DNA of 64,000 bases from Apostichopus japonicus (GCF_037975245.1 NC_092580.1:3386501-3450500); one strand, 5' to 3'; shown: positions 1-12,065, counted from the first letter of the stretch. Numbers and translations: made by a program. Notes: generated by a model from the sequence alone, not told the origin.

Positions 1-121
1 TTCATACAGACCCTGTGCAGTCTTGGGAGTCTATTGTTGGTAGGGTGATGCTTCAACTTGATTCAGTTAAAACCTCATTCTTTTGGTAAAACAGCATTTT
101 TTATGGGGGGGGGGCGGGGGG

Positions 122-637
122 TTTGGCATTGATTCTGCACAATTTTGGACAGGACTGGATGCTACTTTACTTTGTGTACTGTGTCAATGCAGTTCATTAG
201 TTTGAATGTTTCATTCTAAGAAAAAAGTCCAAAAATAAAATTATGAAAGATTCCCATAATTTGCTTAAAAATGACATACATGTGGTTTTGTGCTTTGGCA
301 TTGATTCTGCTCTATTTTGGACAGGACTGGGTGCTACTTTACTTTGTGTACTGCGTCAATGCAGTTCATTAGTTTGAATGTTTCATTCTAAGAAAAAAGT
401 CCAAAAATAAAATTATGAAAGATTCCCATAATTTGCTTAAAAATTACATACATGTGATTTTGTGCTTTGGCATTGATTCTGCTCTATTTTGGACAGGACT
501 GGGTGCTACTTTACATCGTGTACTGTGTCAATGCAGTTCATTAGTTTGAATCTTTCATTCTAAGAAAAAGTCAAAATATAAAATTATGAAAGATTTCCAT
601 AATTTGCTTAAAAATTACATACATGTGATTCTTTAAA
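122..637. repeat. 172-bp tandem repeat, three copies
   Basis: TTTGGCATTGATTCTG recurs at 122, 294 and 466, an exact 172-bp period. The copies are nearly identical, including TTTTGGACAGGACTGG and CCCATAATTTGCTTAAAAA. The third copy carries small deletions. A G-run at 105-120 precedes the array. No coding potential is seen. Confidence 0.9.
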
Positions 638-1005
638 GTGGATGGGTGTCAAAAGCAAATAATCAAAAGCAATTCAATCAATGGGGTGATAGATCTACAA
701 AATTCCATTTGTAGTTTTAATCTGATTTATACTGAGTAATACTGCCAGTAATTGATAACTATGAATTAAGTTCGCAAGAAAGCTAGCTGCCCTTGAATTT
801 CCGTCACTGTCGGCCCCAAAGGTTTAGCGTGCTAAAGAAATTGCTGAGCCTAACTGGTTTAAGTTTTTTAACTTTTATTAAGTACCTTCCTGGTGATTCT
901 GAATCCCCTAAATTATTTGCTGACAATATTACGGAGGATTGGTGTAAAATTAGACGACCGGGAACAGTGGAGGCCTTGTTGCAGTTGGAACATGACTGAC
1001 CATTA
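638..1005. other. Unassigned sequence between two tandem repeats
   Basis: Short overlapping open frames occur on both strands (about 70 residues each), but neither resembles a family I know. The next FoxP exon is expected downstream on the minus strand, but I do not see its EFYKKQQEQL-like coding here. I treat this as FoxP intron. Confidence 0.4.
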
Positions 1006-1355
1006 TTTGACTTTTCTAGCATATTTTGGGGGTGGATAGTCTACATACTGTATTAAGTACTGAGCAACTCACCCTGTGTTGTGATAAGAATGACCTTTCT
1101 AGCATATTTTGGCGGTGGATAGTCAACATACAGACTGTATTAAGTACTGAGCAACTCACCCTGTGTTGTGATAAGAACGACCTTTCTAGCATATTTTGTG
1201 GGGTGGATAGTCAACATACAGACTGTATTAAGTACTGAGCAACTCACCCTGTGTTGTGATAAGAATGACCTTTCTAGCATATTTTGGGGGTGGATAGTCA
1301 ACATACAGACTGTATTAAGTACTGAGCAACTCACCCTGTGTTGTGATAAGAATGA
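1006..1355. repeat. Tandem repeat of about 87 bp derived from the FoxP exon end and its splice donor
   Basis: Four copies in tandem, with spacings between equivalent bases of 87, 88 and about 83-87 bp. On the minus strand each copy carries TCATTCTTATCACAACACAG followed by GGTGAGTTGC, that is the last codons of the FoxP exon plus its 5' splice site, then about 60 bp of intron. Donor-equivalent exon ends fall at 1335, 1248, 1160 and 1073. The copy nearest the exon is continuous with coding sequence, while the others are preceded by CTAGAAAGG. Confidence 0.9.
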
Positions 1356-1532
1356 CTGTTGATGCACAATGAGTTGTTGAAGCTGTTCTGGGCTCAAGAC
1401 TTGTCCCTGCAGGAGTGCCTGCATCTGTTGAGGGGTAAGTGCCTGCTGGGGCATCACGAACGGCTGCGGACCCTGAAGGGTGGGGGGGAGACTTTTATCA
1501 GCTGGAGGTCTGTGCGGAGATCTTTCTCTCCT
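1335..1532 (-). CDS. foxp: FoxP forkhead transcription factor, internal coding exon (partial gene)
   Basis: Seen: read on the minus strand, a pyrimidine tract and CAG at 1535-1533 lead into 66 open codons (phase 0 at both ends, 198 bp), followed by a donor AGG|GTGAGT. The peptide contains ALTPQQMQALLQGQVLSPEQ, then LQQLIVHQQSFLSQHR. Known: vertebrate FOXP1/2/4 carry a closely matching TPQQMQxxLQxQVLSPxQLQxLLQQQQ segment in the Q-rich N-terminal half, upstream of the zinc finger, leucine zipper and forkhead domain. FoxP proteins are nuclear, dimerising, DNA-binding regulators, mostly repressors. The first 25-30 residues of the exon (RRERSPHRPP and following) are not conserved with vertebrates as far as I can tell. 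Later exons, including the DNA-binding domain, must lie left of the window. Because both ends are phase 0, skipping this exon would keep the frame. The exon's 3' end lies inside a tandem repeat. Family assignment is strong; exact borders are inferred from splice consensus. Confidence 0.85.
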
Positions 1533-1739
1533 CTGTTTGAAAGAGAAACAAATTGAAAGAACGTAACTTTTAATTGACGATACAGTAACTGCATTAAGAA
1601 AACTGTACACTTTCAAAGCATCAAGTTCAGTATCTAGGCCAAATTTTAGTACATTGGTCATCACTCTTGTTCAGTCTAAACATGGACTGCTAGCCCAAGG
1701 TCGATTCCATGATAAGGTCATATCATCCTACCTAATTAT

Positions 1740-4070
1740 TCAAATGTATTACATACCAAAATTTACATAGTTTCATTAAATGTAAGATCCATGTTTTGAT
1801 GGATTTGGGGGCAATTTTGAGGACTGATTGCCATGGCAATGAAATATTGACAAATAGGGTAAGATTTCAAATTTAGGTTGTTTTTCACACAATAAACATA
1901 TTTGACCATCCGTTTCTGAGCTGATGTAATTGCTAATAGGATGATAGTGTATCTATTAAAAATCACCCAAAAATATTTTGACATTGGGGTGGGGTAGGGT
2001 AAGGTGCAATGGCTTAGAGAAAACACCCTCTTTTTTCTGTCACATGAGTCACAACATTAATAAATAAAGTATATCTTTATTCTTGACCCACAAAATATTT
2101 TTTCCTCGAAATTTGGAGAGAGAATGTCTTTCCATGAGGACCAAAAAAATAACCACTATCTATGATCCCACAGTTACTCGAATTGTGTGAAAAATCTCCC
2201 TTCAAAACTGTCACGCGAGTAACGTCACACAAATCACCAAGTTGTTCTTCCCAGGAACGTGTAGCTAGGTATTGAATCATGTTAAAGAATGTGATTATTA
2301 TAAACCATAATAAAATGAACATTCTTCTCTGATAGTTTTGCAATGGAGTCACTTGTAAGGTATTTTCACATATTTAACCAAAAATAACATACAAACATCA
2401 CATATGGGTCATTCCGCACGAATTCAACAAATTTCCAGGACTAAAAAGTGGCAGGTCACCTGTTAGATTTGTTTTCTTATTTGTAGATGATACTGAGATA
2501 GGAAGCCATGCAAAGTTTCAGCGCTCTCGATTATATGCTGAGTTTTTAATGGCCTTTCAAAGAAGGGTTGTCAGTCCAATTTTTGAGCGACTAGTTCGGC
2601 CACTATTACCTTGTGCCGTGTCTGGGACCTTCTAATTTTTCAACGAAACTTCACAGAGGTCTGCAAATACTCAAAAACAACAAAATAGTCAAGAACCCAA
2701 AATTGCAACTTTTTGTTCACCCTATGGTGGATCTTCTTTGAGATATTCTCATTGAAAGGAATCATATTTTTTCTTATTTCAGTTTCTTTCAAGCCTTTGG
2801 GGGGTCGCAAGTATGTGGTCAATTCACTCCAATTCTGCAACAACAGAAGACCCCCCCCGAGGGTGAAAAAAATGTTGCATTTTTGGTTTCTTGACTATTT
2901 CATATTTTCTGTACTCTGGTCCCAAAAATGGCTGAAAAGCATGAAAATGAATGAAAGTGATTTTCGACTAACAATATCTCCAAAATGAAATATGCCAATT
3001 CACAACATGTGTTGAAATTGTCTAATAGGCAAGGGGTGTGTCTTTAAGTATCTAATTAACATTTTTCTAATTGTTCTAAGATGCTTACTATAATTAGTTA
3101 GTGTTTATAATGTCCTCTATACCTGTGCACACTTAATTACCCCATTTCCTAACAGATACATTAAAAAGTTTTACTCGTCACGCGAGTCACCTTTATTGTC
3201 ACGTGAAACACATTCTATTTTCCCCATTATTTTCATAGTTTCCAGACTTTTTATCTCCAAAACTGCCTCTTTGATTGAGTAAAAGTGTCTTTCATCATGC
3301 ATATCAAATAAATACGTTAAACTAGTTTATTCAAATTTACAAAACAAGATGAGCATACATGTAACTGTCAGTTTTTTCTCTCAATAGTAGCTGTCACATT
3401 ACTGTTTTGCTCATTTCTCCCCGAAAAAAAAAATGTTTCATTTTCACAGCTATTAGAAAGTTTCGGGCAAGGCTTACCCTAAATAAATGGTAAACCTTTC
3501 CCATATAATGTCTCATGTCCTATGATAAAATAAATGTAAGTGAAATCTTGTTCAAAATGTCACACAAATCACGCTGGAATTGCACCCAAAGGTCATCACA
3601 GAAGTTACAGAACCATGCAAATATCGTACAAAGCATGGAAAGATCAGTATGTTTTAATATAAATTGGCCATTAATTGTACGCGCATATAAAATTATAGAA
3701 ATTTACCCTTAGGATCACAAAGTATACAGTTGGTTTAGAGACTCGATCATCTATTTGTCGTAACAGTACAAAGGTCATGTACCTGTGTGTCGTGATGACT
3801 ATGTTGTGACAGCAAAAGTTTCATGACTGCAGTCAATGTTATTTCTAAAGCAAAGTTAAATTTCTTAAACTCGATTGCTAAGTTTCCTTTTTCCTCAAGT
3901 AGATATTGGTCAGTGACTGCTCGGTAGCATATAAAAAATAATTTTGTAAAGAAGTATTTTATGTATAAATAAATTCCGGTGACTGATTGAGAAACTGATT
4001 AAAACAGGATCTAACAGGACACACCCCATCTTTGTCACTCAAAATCGTTTCATTCAGAGCTGATAAAGTT
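1740..4070. mobile_element. Degenerate repeat-like region with recurring GTCACGCGAGTCAC motifs
   Basis: Seen: the motif GTCACGCGAGT/GTCAC or a close variant recurs at 2039-2052, 2210-2228, 3176-3190 and 3199-3207, with a weaker copy near 3559. An imperfect inverted repeat lies within (2660-2925). A minus-strand open frame at 2077-2352 (91 codons) starts with a hydrophobic stretch (FILLWFIIITFF) and continues with a mixed-composition tail; I do not recognise it. The stretch starting GGGTCATTCCGCACGAATTC near 2405 looks like a dispersed repeat, but I cannot name its family. No transposase or reverse transcriptase motif is visible. Borders are arbitrary. Confidence 0.35.
2660..2925. repeat. Imperfect inverted repeat (foldback)
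   Basis: The left arm, around 2683-2727, reads AATAGTCAAGAACCCAAAAT then TGCAACTTTTTGTTCACCC. The right arm, around 2860-2905, is its reverse complement with a few mismatches (GGGTGAAAAAAATGTTGCAT, then TTTTGGTTTCTTGACTATT). The spacer is about 135 bp. It may be a MITE-like foldback remnant inside the surrounding repeat region. Confidence 0.6.
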
Positions 4071-4260
4071 TGCCTACCATCACCTTTGTCATTAGTGCGT
4101 GGTCCTGCCAAAATCCCCCCAAATTAAGTTCTTACGTTATATATGAACAATAAGCCAATTTCATCAAGGGAAGACTACCTATACCAATATGACAGCTCAG
4201 TGAGCCATAAAGCAATTTCAATAATAATTTCAAACAACAATGGTTTTGTAACGATATTGT

Positions 4261-4309
4261 GTATCTATATCTATACATATACATTAAAAATATATTAAAA
4301 ATATATTAA

Positions 4310-4346
<37 letters not shown>

Positions 4347-4351
4347 CGTGT
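4261..4351. repeat. AT-rich tract and (TA)n(TG)n microsatellite
   Basis: Short AAATATATTA units run into (TA)n and then (TG)n ending GTGCGTGTG. Confidence 0.9.
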
Positions 4352-4354
4352 GAT

Positions 4355-7300
4355 TGTTTCTGCGATAGTACCATCATACTCTGAAGCTATACGGAGTAAG
4401 GTTGCTTCCAAACCACGTTTACACTTTCATATATTCCTAGCTCTAGTTTTCACTGACAAGATCGCCTCCATTCACGATGTTAAGTTTGTTACAATATAAG
4501 TGCCATGGCTAAAAGGTATCTCCTCTTTATAAATAACTATGCCATTAATATTATGACCTTCCACCACCCACTTTTACAGTTAGTAGACACCTGATGTAGG
4601 TTACTTACAAATTAAATTCAATTTGAGGTCGGATCTTTTAAACACAACAGTCTGTGTGTGTATTCTGTGTCATATATTTTTTTACTGTTACATAGTGTTT
4701 TTAGAGCACATTTGTGGATTTTACGCTTTATAAAATAAATTATTATTATTCAATACCTTACACCTGACTCATGCATATATGGATGAATATTTACATAATT
4801 TGATATTTATGGTTTCCAAAGACCTGAATTCTGTCTTTCTGCCAGTTTTATTCTAAGCAGTTTGTTAACAAGAAAACTGGGTCTTTATGTAAAAGGTACT
4901 CTTTGTACTTTCCTACAGGGCTTGCTACTGGAATGAAACACCATCACCTTGTCTTTGAAAAGATGTGATGTGTCTACTTCTGAACCAAACATAAAAGAAA
5001 TTCTGCATTTTCATTTCTAATTCTTTTAAATTCTTCAACATCATTGGAACATTAGGTATTTTACCTCTAACACCAACAAAATCTTAACTTATTGGAAGGT
5101 CCATAATTTTTACAGTTAAGCTGAGCTGATACCTTGAACAGGGCAATTTAAGGGGGTGGGGGGGGGCGGGGAGAAAGGAAAATAGAAAAAACATAAGACG
5201 CAACGTCTGAATTTACCAATAGGGAAACGACATGAAGGTTCTGTTAAACCGTTTTGCAAAGTGAAAATAGCATTAAAACATGACTCTTCCCCTGTTTACT
5301 GTACAATACAGATACTATCAGTTAGTACAGCTTTCGATCACCATATATGAAAAAGGATAAAACAAAATGTGGCTCGGAAAAGTGTCCTTAATACTGTAGC
5401 CGAAATACGACTTTTCCCTCCGCTCTAGCACAAAAGATCCTTGACCTTCAGCCCTACATCCTTCCCCCCAAAAAAAACGAATAAAAAAAATAAACAAATA
5501 AATAAAAATATATATTTTCAGCATCCCCGAAGCTGCTTGAAAGTCAAACAGCTCGAAGGTAGCAGATCGCTGCTGCGCTTCTGCTTAAACTGCGATGGTG
5601 GAAGTATCTACTTTTCCGACTGGAAGGCAAAGTCAATTTTGACACACTTGTTAAGTCTCTCTCACTCAAGCAAATAAATCTGTTAACATTAACAACATTA
5701 ACAGGAGCCAATTATACCATTAGACCTTGAAATGGAGATGACTAAAAAAAACACACACACAAAAATGTAGACTTCAATAAATATTTTCCACCTCCACAAT
5801 TTCAAGGCTGCAAGTTCTTTAAATTCTTTGCCTTCCTTTTGCTTTTCCACCTATAAGATGCAAATGCAATTCTGTCCTTATAGGTATAAACTAATGAAGC
5901 AGGTAGTGTGCTTGTAAACTCAATTCAAGGTTTCTTCTAATATTGCTAAGGACTAACTTAAGTAAAAAAAAACTGAAAATTAAGGAGTTTTATAATATTT
6001 ATTATAGCCAAGCAACCGTGTGAGAGAGTTTACTACCTTAGCTGATACCACAAAAGAACAAGTCTGGATGCGAAGAAAACCCTGACCTACTTACCTCAAA
6101 AGTATTGTTTTATTCGTCCATTGCAAAATACAGCAGTAGACAGACTTGTAAAAGTAGCACTCGGAATGAAATTGGTTCATATACACAATACAGGTCTAAG
6201 TGGATTTCATATTAATTTTTGCTAAATTAAATAAACTTTTCTTGAATACTGGATTGTGAACATCGGAAACATATTTATCGCATAATGGACTCTTTTTTTT
6301 TTTTTTTTAAAGTCTGTTACAAAATTAACAGACTGTACAAACTTTAAATGGCAAATTATTTAACTTGCCCATGACAGCACATTTTACCTGGCTACAACTG
6401 GTGACACAGTTTGGGAGGTATTTAATTTCAATAATTATTTCATTATACTGTTAGTAGTTATGGGGTGTTCCCCTATACATGTCAAAGTCAACATTCAGTG
6501 TCACGGATGAACATGTATGTATGTACATTATGTGTGAAGGCAACAACAAACATAGATACCTGATTATAATGTGGAACATGAAATCAAACTCTCCAATTAT
6601 TGCTGACTTGGAAGCTGTATTTCGAGTAGTAACATTAAAAATCCAAATCAAAACTAGATACTTATCAGAAGGCAGAAAAACAGGAAAATTTCTGACATCA
6701 AAGGCTGAGGGCATTTCAGCTACAAGTATTATCAAGGATTATGAAAAGAGTAAATTAAGATCCTTTTTGAGCGGTAGAATGAGATTAGTGGTACCGTAGA
6801 CAAATGACCATGGTGGAAGTCTGAAATGGAACGGACCAGAGCCCTGCCATGTTTAACGACAAGAATCCTCTTTAGACTGTAGCACAACAAAGTACAATAG
6901 CTGTGAGGAGACAGGTAAGTGAGGCATTATAAAAGTGCAGCTACTACTTTCATCAACGACACCATCATTTAATAGGGACACCATCTGATAAAAGTGGAAT
7001 TGATAGGAATTTTTTTTTTTTTAAACTGGAAGTGGTCACCCCGTATGGGATGCTTTACATTGTCGGAGTTCAATCCGCAAAATAGGATAACATGACAACA
7101 GCATAGCCTACCACATCACATGTATGTAAAGGATCCCGTATGTGCAGCACTGTCTGGTATGACGTACAGTATGTCTTCCCAACGAGAAACATACCAATAC
7201 GCACATGTATATATATTATAAGCGCCACAGTGCATTGACTCTTCCCAAGAGACGTACATTCAGCGTGTTTGACCTTGAAAGGAAATATACAGCCTTGTAA

Positions 7301-7478
7301 TTATAATTTGGATCTCTGAGTAGAGTGACCTATTGATTCTTATAACAGTTGTTTAATTCAGGTAAATTACTTCACTGTGAGCTAGATTGATAATTGCATG
7401 TGATTTCCAAAAATAAAGTTCCTTTAACAAATCAATCAGTGGGAGGTGTTGAAACAGCAGAATGGATCAATACAACTA
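4355..7478. other. Intronic or intergenic sequence, no gene recognised
   Basis: AT-rich single-copy-looking DNA. It contains a G-run at 5153-5171, a T18-type run at 6292-6309 and a 'GCTTTATAAAATAAATTATT' tail near 4727-4750 that resembles the end of a common invertebrate dispersed repeat. Open frames on both strands at 6451-6799 (94 and 106 codons) overlap and match nothing I know. GAGACAG|GTAAGTGAGG at about 6908-6920 is a good plus-strand splice donor, but no exon partner is visible. Confidence 0.5.
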
Positions 7479-8591
7479 ACAAGAGCCCAAGGGCACTGTG
7501 GTTCCTTGCTTGGGGTATATGACAATACACATCATATTATCAAGCAAGATTGGGCTGAAATAGTCCAAGTAATTGTCCTACATGTTCCCATAAAGTAACC
7601 AACACTATAGCCAACACTTTTGTGATCACCGTAAATGTGATCAGATTTTATATCAAAAGGCACTTTTGAGATCTAAATATGGCGTCGAAAATGTAAGAAA
7701 TATAAGAGACCTACAAGCGTGTCAACAGATATGATAACAATGGTGACCTCAGATGACATGACCTTGAAGTTTCAAAATGTTCCACCACCCCATTCACAAC
7801 TTGTCCCAAAATATCAACCATGTCACACCTTGGCATTGAGATTTAATTGCATTAAATGTCAAAAAATTAACTTTTGAACTTGTATGTAACTTTACACACA
7901 AAGGTCACCCGGAGGTCAACCAATTGACATTTTTGATCGGTGAGACCTAAATAGAGCATGACTGTAAAAATTCAAACATTTTTTCTTTGCCCATTTTCTC
8001 GCCCCATAATACTACTTTTTTAACATTAGCTGACCTTTGGTGACCTTGGATCACATGACCGTTAAGTTTGAAAATATTCCCCTATACCATTTGCAACTTG
8101 TCCAAAAAAATCAACCTTGTCACACCTTGGCACTGGGAGTTATTGCATTAAATGTCTGAAAATTAACTTTGACCTCAAATAACTTTGCACACGAAGGTCA
8201 AATGGGGGTCAACCCATTGACATTTATGATCAGAAGTACCTTTAACATCTGAAAATAGCATCGAAACTGTAAAAATCCACAAAACACGAAAAGGTCACCA
8301 GAGGTCAAATTGAGGTCAAGGGTCACCCAGATGCAGGTCAACAATTGGATTACATTGGAGCAACTCCCAACCCTAACGGACAATTTGTTCTTAAGTTGTC
8401 GCAAAAATACTAGTTTTTTATCATTAATTGACCTTTGGTGACCTTGTATCACATGACCGTTAAGTTTGAAAATATTCCCCTATACCATTTGCAACTACTC
8501 CAAAAATATCAACCTTTGTCACACCTTGGAACTGGGAGTTATTGCATTAAATGTCTGAAAATTACTTTGACCTCATATAACTTCGCACACG

Positions 8592-9549
8592 AAGGTCACA
8601 CAAGGGTCAACCTATTGACATTTATGATCAGAAGGTACCTTTGACATCTGAAAATAGCATCGAAACTGTAAAAAATCCACAAAACACGAAAAGGTCACCA
8701 GAGGTCAAATTCAGGTCAAGGGTCACCCAGATGCGGGTCGACAATTGGACTTCATTGAAGCAACTCCCAACTCTAACGGACAATTTGTTCTCAAGTTATC
8801 GCAAAAATACTAGTTTTTTATCATTAATTGACCTTTGGTGACCTTGTATCACATAACCGTTAAGTTTGAAAATATCCCTCAATACCATTTGCAACTACTC
8901 CAAAAATATCAACCTTGTCACACCTTGGAACTGGGAGTTATTGCATTAAATGTCTGAAAATTAACTTTGACCTCATATAACTTCCCACACCAAGGTCACA
9001 CAGGGGTCAACCTATTGACATTTATGATCAGAAGGTACCTTTGACATCTGAAAATAGCATCGAAACTGTAAAAAATCCACAAAACACGAAAAGGTCACCA
9101 GAGGTCAAATTCAGGTCAAGGGTCACCCAGATGCGGGTCGACAATTGGACTTCATTGAAACAACTCCCAACCCTAACGGACAATTTGTTCTCAAGTTATC
9201 GCAAAAATACTAGTTTTTTATCATTAATTGACCTTTGGTGACCTTGTATCACATGACCGTTAAGTTTGAAAATATTCCCCTATACCATTTGCAACTACTC
9301 CAAAAATATTAACCTTGTCACACCTTGGAACTGGGAGTTATTGCATTAAATGTCTGAAAATTAACTTTGACCTCATATAACTTCGCACACGAAGGTCACA
9401 CGGGGGTCAACCCATTGACATTTATGATCAGAAGTTACCTTTAACATCTGAAAATAGCATCGAAACTGTAAAAAATCCACAAAACACGAAAAGGTCACCA
9501 GAGGTCAAATTCAGGTCAAGGGTCACCCAGATGCGGGTCGACAATTGGA
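8592..9549. repeat. Copy 1 of a 1,200-bp higher-order duplication
   Basis: This stretch matches 9792-10749 with two mismatches over about 958 bp by direct comparison. Monomer variants alternate, e.g. ACATAACCGT with CCCTCAATACC versus ACATGACCGT with CCCCTATACC, so the higher-order unit is three monomers long. Confidence 0.85.
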
Positions 9550-9791
9550 CTTCATTGAAGCAACTCCCAACTCTAACGGACAATTTGTTCTCAAGTTATC
9601 GCAAAAATACTAGTTTTTTATCATTAATTGACCTTTGGTGACCTTGTATCACATAACCGTTAAGTTTGAAAATATCCCTCAATACCATTTGCAACTACTC
9701 CAAAAATATCAACCTTGTCACACCTTGGAACTGGGAGTTATTGCATTAAATGTCTGAAAATTAACTTTGACCTCATATAACTTCCCACACC

Positions 9792-10749
9792 AAGGTCACA
9801 CAAGGGTCAACCTATTGACATTTATGATCAGAAGGTACCTTTGACATCTGAAAATAGCATCGAAACTGTAAAAAATCCACAAAACACGAAAAGGTCACCA
9901 GAGGTCAAATTCAGGTCAAGGGTCACCCAGATGCGGGTCGACAATTGGACTTCATTGAAGCAACTCCCAACTCTAACGGACAATTTGTTCTCAAGTTATC
10001 GCAAAAATACTAGTTTTTTATCATTAATTGACCTTTGGTGACCTTGTATCACATAACCGTTAAGTTTGAAAATATCCCTCAATACCATTTGCAACTACTC
10101 CAAAAATATCAACCTTGTCACACCTTGGAACTGGGAGTTATTGCATTAAATGTCTGAAAATTAACTTTGACCTCATATAACTTCCCACACCAAGGTCACA
10201 CAGGGGTCAACCTATTGACATTTATGATCAGAAGGTACCTTTGACATCTGAAAATAGCATCGAAACTGTAAAAAATCCTCAAAACACGAAAAGGTCACCA
10301 GAGGTCAAATTCAGGTCAAGGGTCACCCAGATGCGGGTCGACAATTGGACTACATTGAAACAACTCCCAACCCTAACGGACAATTTGTTCTCAAGTTATC
10401 GCAAAAATACTAGTTTTTTATCATTAATTGACCTTTGGTGACCTTGTATCACATGACCGTTAAGTTTGAAAATATTCCCCTATACCATTTGCAACTACTC
10501 CAAAAATATTAACCTTGTCACACCTTGGAACTGGGAGTTATTGCATTAAATGTCTGAAAATTAACTTTGACCTCATATAACTTCGCACACGAAGGTCACA
10601 CGGGGGTCAACCCATTGACATTTATGATCAGAAGTTACCTTTAACATCTGAAAATAGCATCGAAACTGTAAAAAATCCACAAAACACGAAAAGGTCACCA
10701 GAGGTCAAATTCAGGTCAAGGGTCACCCAGATGCGGGTCGACAATTGGA
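9792..10749. repeat. Copy 2 of the 1,200-bp higher-order duplication
   Basis: Partner of 8592-9549, shifted by exactly 1,200 bp. The two differences seen are an A/T at 10279 and a T/A in the TTCATTG/TACATTG block near 10352. Confidence 0.85.
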
Positions 10750-12065
10750 TTACATTGAAGCAACTCCCAACCCTAACGGACAATTTGTTCTCAAGTTATC
10801 GCAAAAAATACTAGTTTTTTATCATTAATTGACCTTTGGTGACCTCGGATCACATGACCGTTAAGTTTGAAAATATTCCCCTATACCATTTGCAACTTGT
10901 CTCAAAATATCAACTGTGTAACACCTTGGCACTGGGAGTTATTACACTAAATGTCTGAAAATTAACTTTGACCTCATATAACTTAACATACAAAGGTCAC
11001 CTTGGGTCAACTTATTGACATTTTTGATTGATGAGACCTAAATTAGAGCATCAAACTATAAAAATTCAAACATTTTTTTCTTTGCCCATTTTCTACCCCC
11101 AAAATACTAGTTTTTTGACATTAATTGACCTTTGGTGACCTCGGATCACATGACCGGTAAGTTTGAAAATATTCCCCTATACCATTTGCAACTTGTCCAA
11201 AAATATCAACCATGTCACACCTTGGAACTGGGAGTTGTTGCATTAAATGTGTGAAAATTAACTTTGACCTCGTATAACTTCGCACACGAAGGTCACACGG
11301 GTGTCAACCAATTGACATTTTTGATCGGAAGGTACCTTTGATATCCAAATCTAGCATCAAAACCAAACATTTTCTTTTTTGCTCGTTTCCTCCCAAAATA
11401 AGCACATTTTTTCTAATGTGACCTTTGACCTTTTGACCTTGGTTTCAGATGTAGTTTAATCTCCTGATTCCAAAAAACAAAACGAAAAGTCTGTACAACC
11501 ATCCTAACTCCGACCGAAAAACTTTGACCCCATATAACTTCGCACATAAAGGTCACACGGGGTCAACCTATTGACATTTATGATCAGAAGGTACCTTTGA
11601 CATCTGAAAATAGCATCGAAACTGTAAAAATCCCAAAAACACGAAAAGGTCACCAGAGGTCAAATTGAGGTCAAGGGTCACCCAGATGCGGGTCGACAAT
11701 TGGATCACATTGAGGCAACTCCCAACCCTAACAGACATTTCGTTCTCAAGTTATCGCAAAAATACTAGTTTTTTATCATTAATTGACCTTTGGTGACCTC
11801 GGATCACATGACCATTATGTTTGAAAATGCTCCCCTAACCAGTTCACAACTTGTCCCAAAATATCAATCTTGTCGCACATTGGCACTGGGAGTTATTGCA
11901 GTTTTAATATTTTCGGTTTTTGGACCATAACTGACCTTTGGTGACCTTTGTGGGCACCAAAAACAATAGGGCACACCTTCTCCATATGGCGGATCTATAG
12001 TCCAAGTTTGGCCTCAATCCAACATTCCCTTATTGAGATAGAGCGTACCCAAGCAAGTGTCACAG

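Larger units (their letters stand above)
7740..11950. repeat. 400-bp satellite core, rich in TGACCT/AGGTCA half-sites
   Basis: The landmark TGACCTTTGGTGACCT starts at 8031, 8429, 8829, 9229, 9629, 10029, 10429 and 10830: five exact 400-bp steps with end steps of 398 and 401. Diverged or shortened copies flank this core (7740-8030 and about 10830-11950, with landmarks at about 11126 and 11783). The central copies are homogenised. Within each unit AGGTCA or GGGTCA occurs repeatedly in direct orientation (for example 8692-8725). Small open frames repeating every 400 bp are by-products of the repeat. Confidence 0.95.

Noticed and set aside
5530-5600. GCAGCAG-containing minus-strand stretch as a possible upstream FoxP exon
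   Set aside because: All three frames give peptides unlike the FoxP N-terminus and stop quickly; no good splice sites.
6451-6799. Overlapping 94- and 106-codon frames on opposite strands
   Set aside because: Neither resembles a known protein; a chance gap in stops is the simpler explanation.
6908-6920. Strong plus-strand donor GAGACAG|GTAAGTGAGG
   Set aside because: No acceptor/exon pair or coding frame around it; isolated consensus matches are expected in 64 kb.
8641-10441. Four near-identical 66-codon frames spaced by multiples of 400 bp
   Set aside because: By-products of the 400-bp satellite. No start context, domain or selection signal; neighbouring copies lack the frame.
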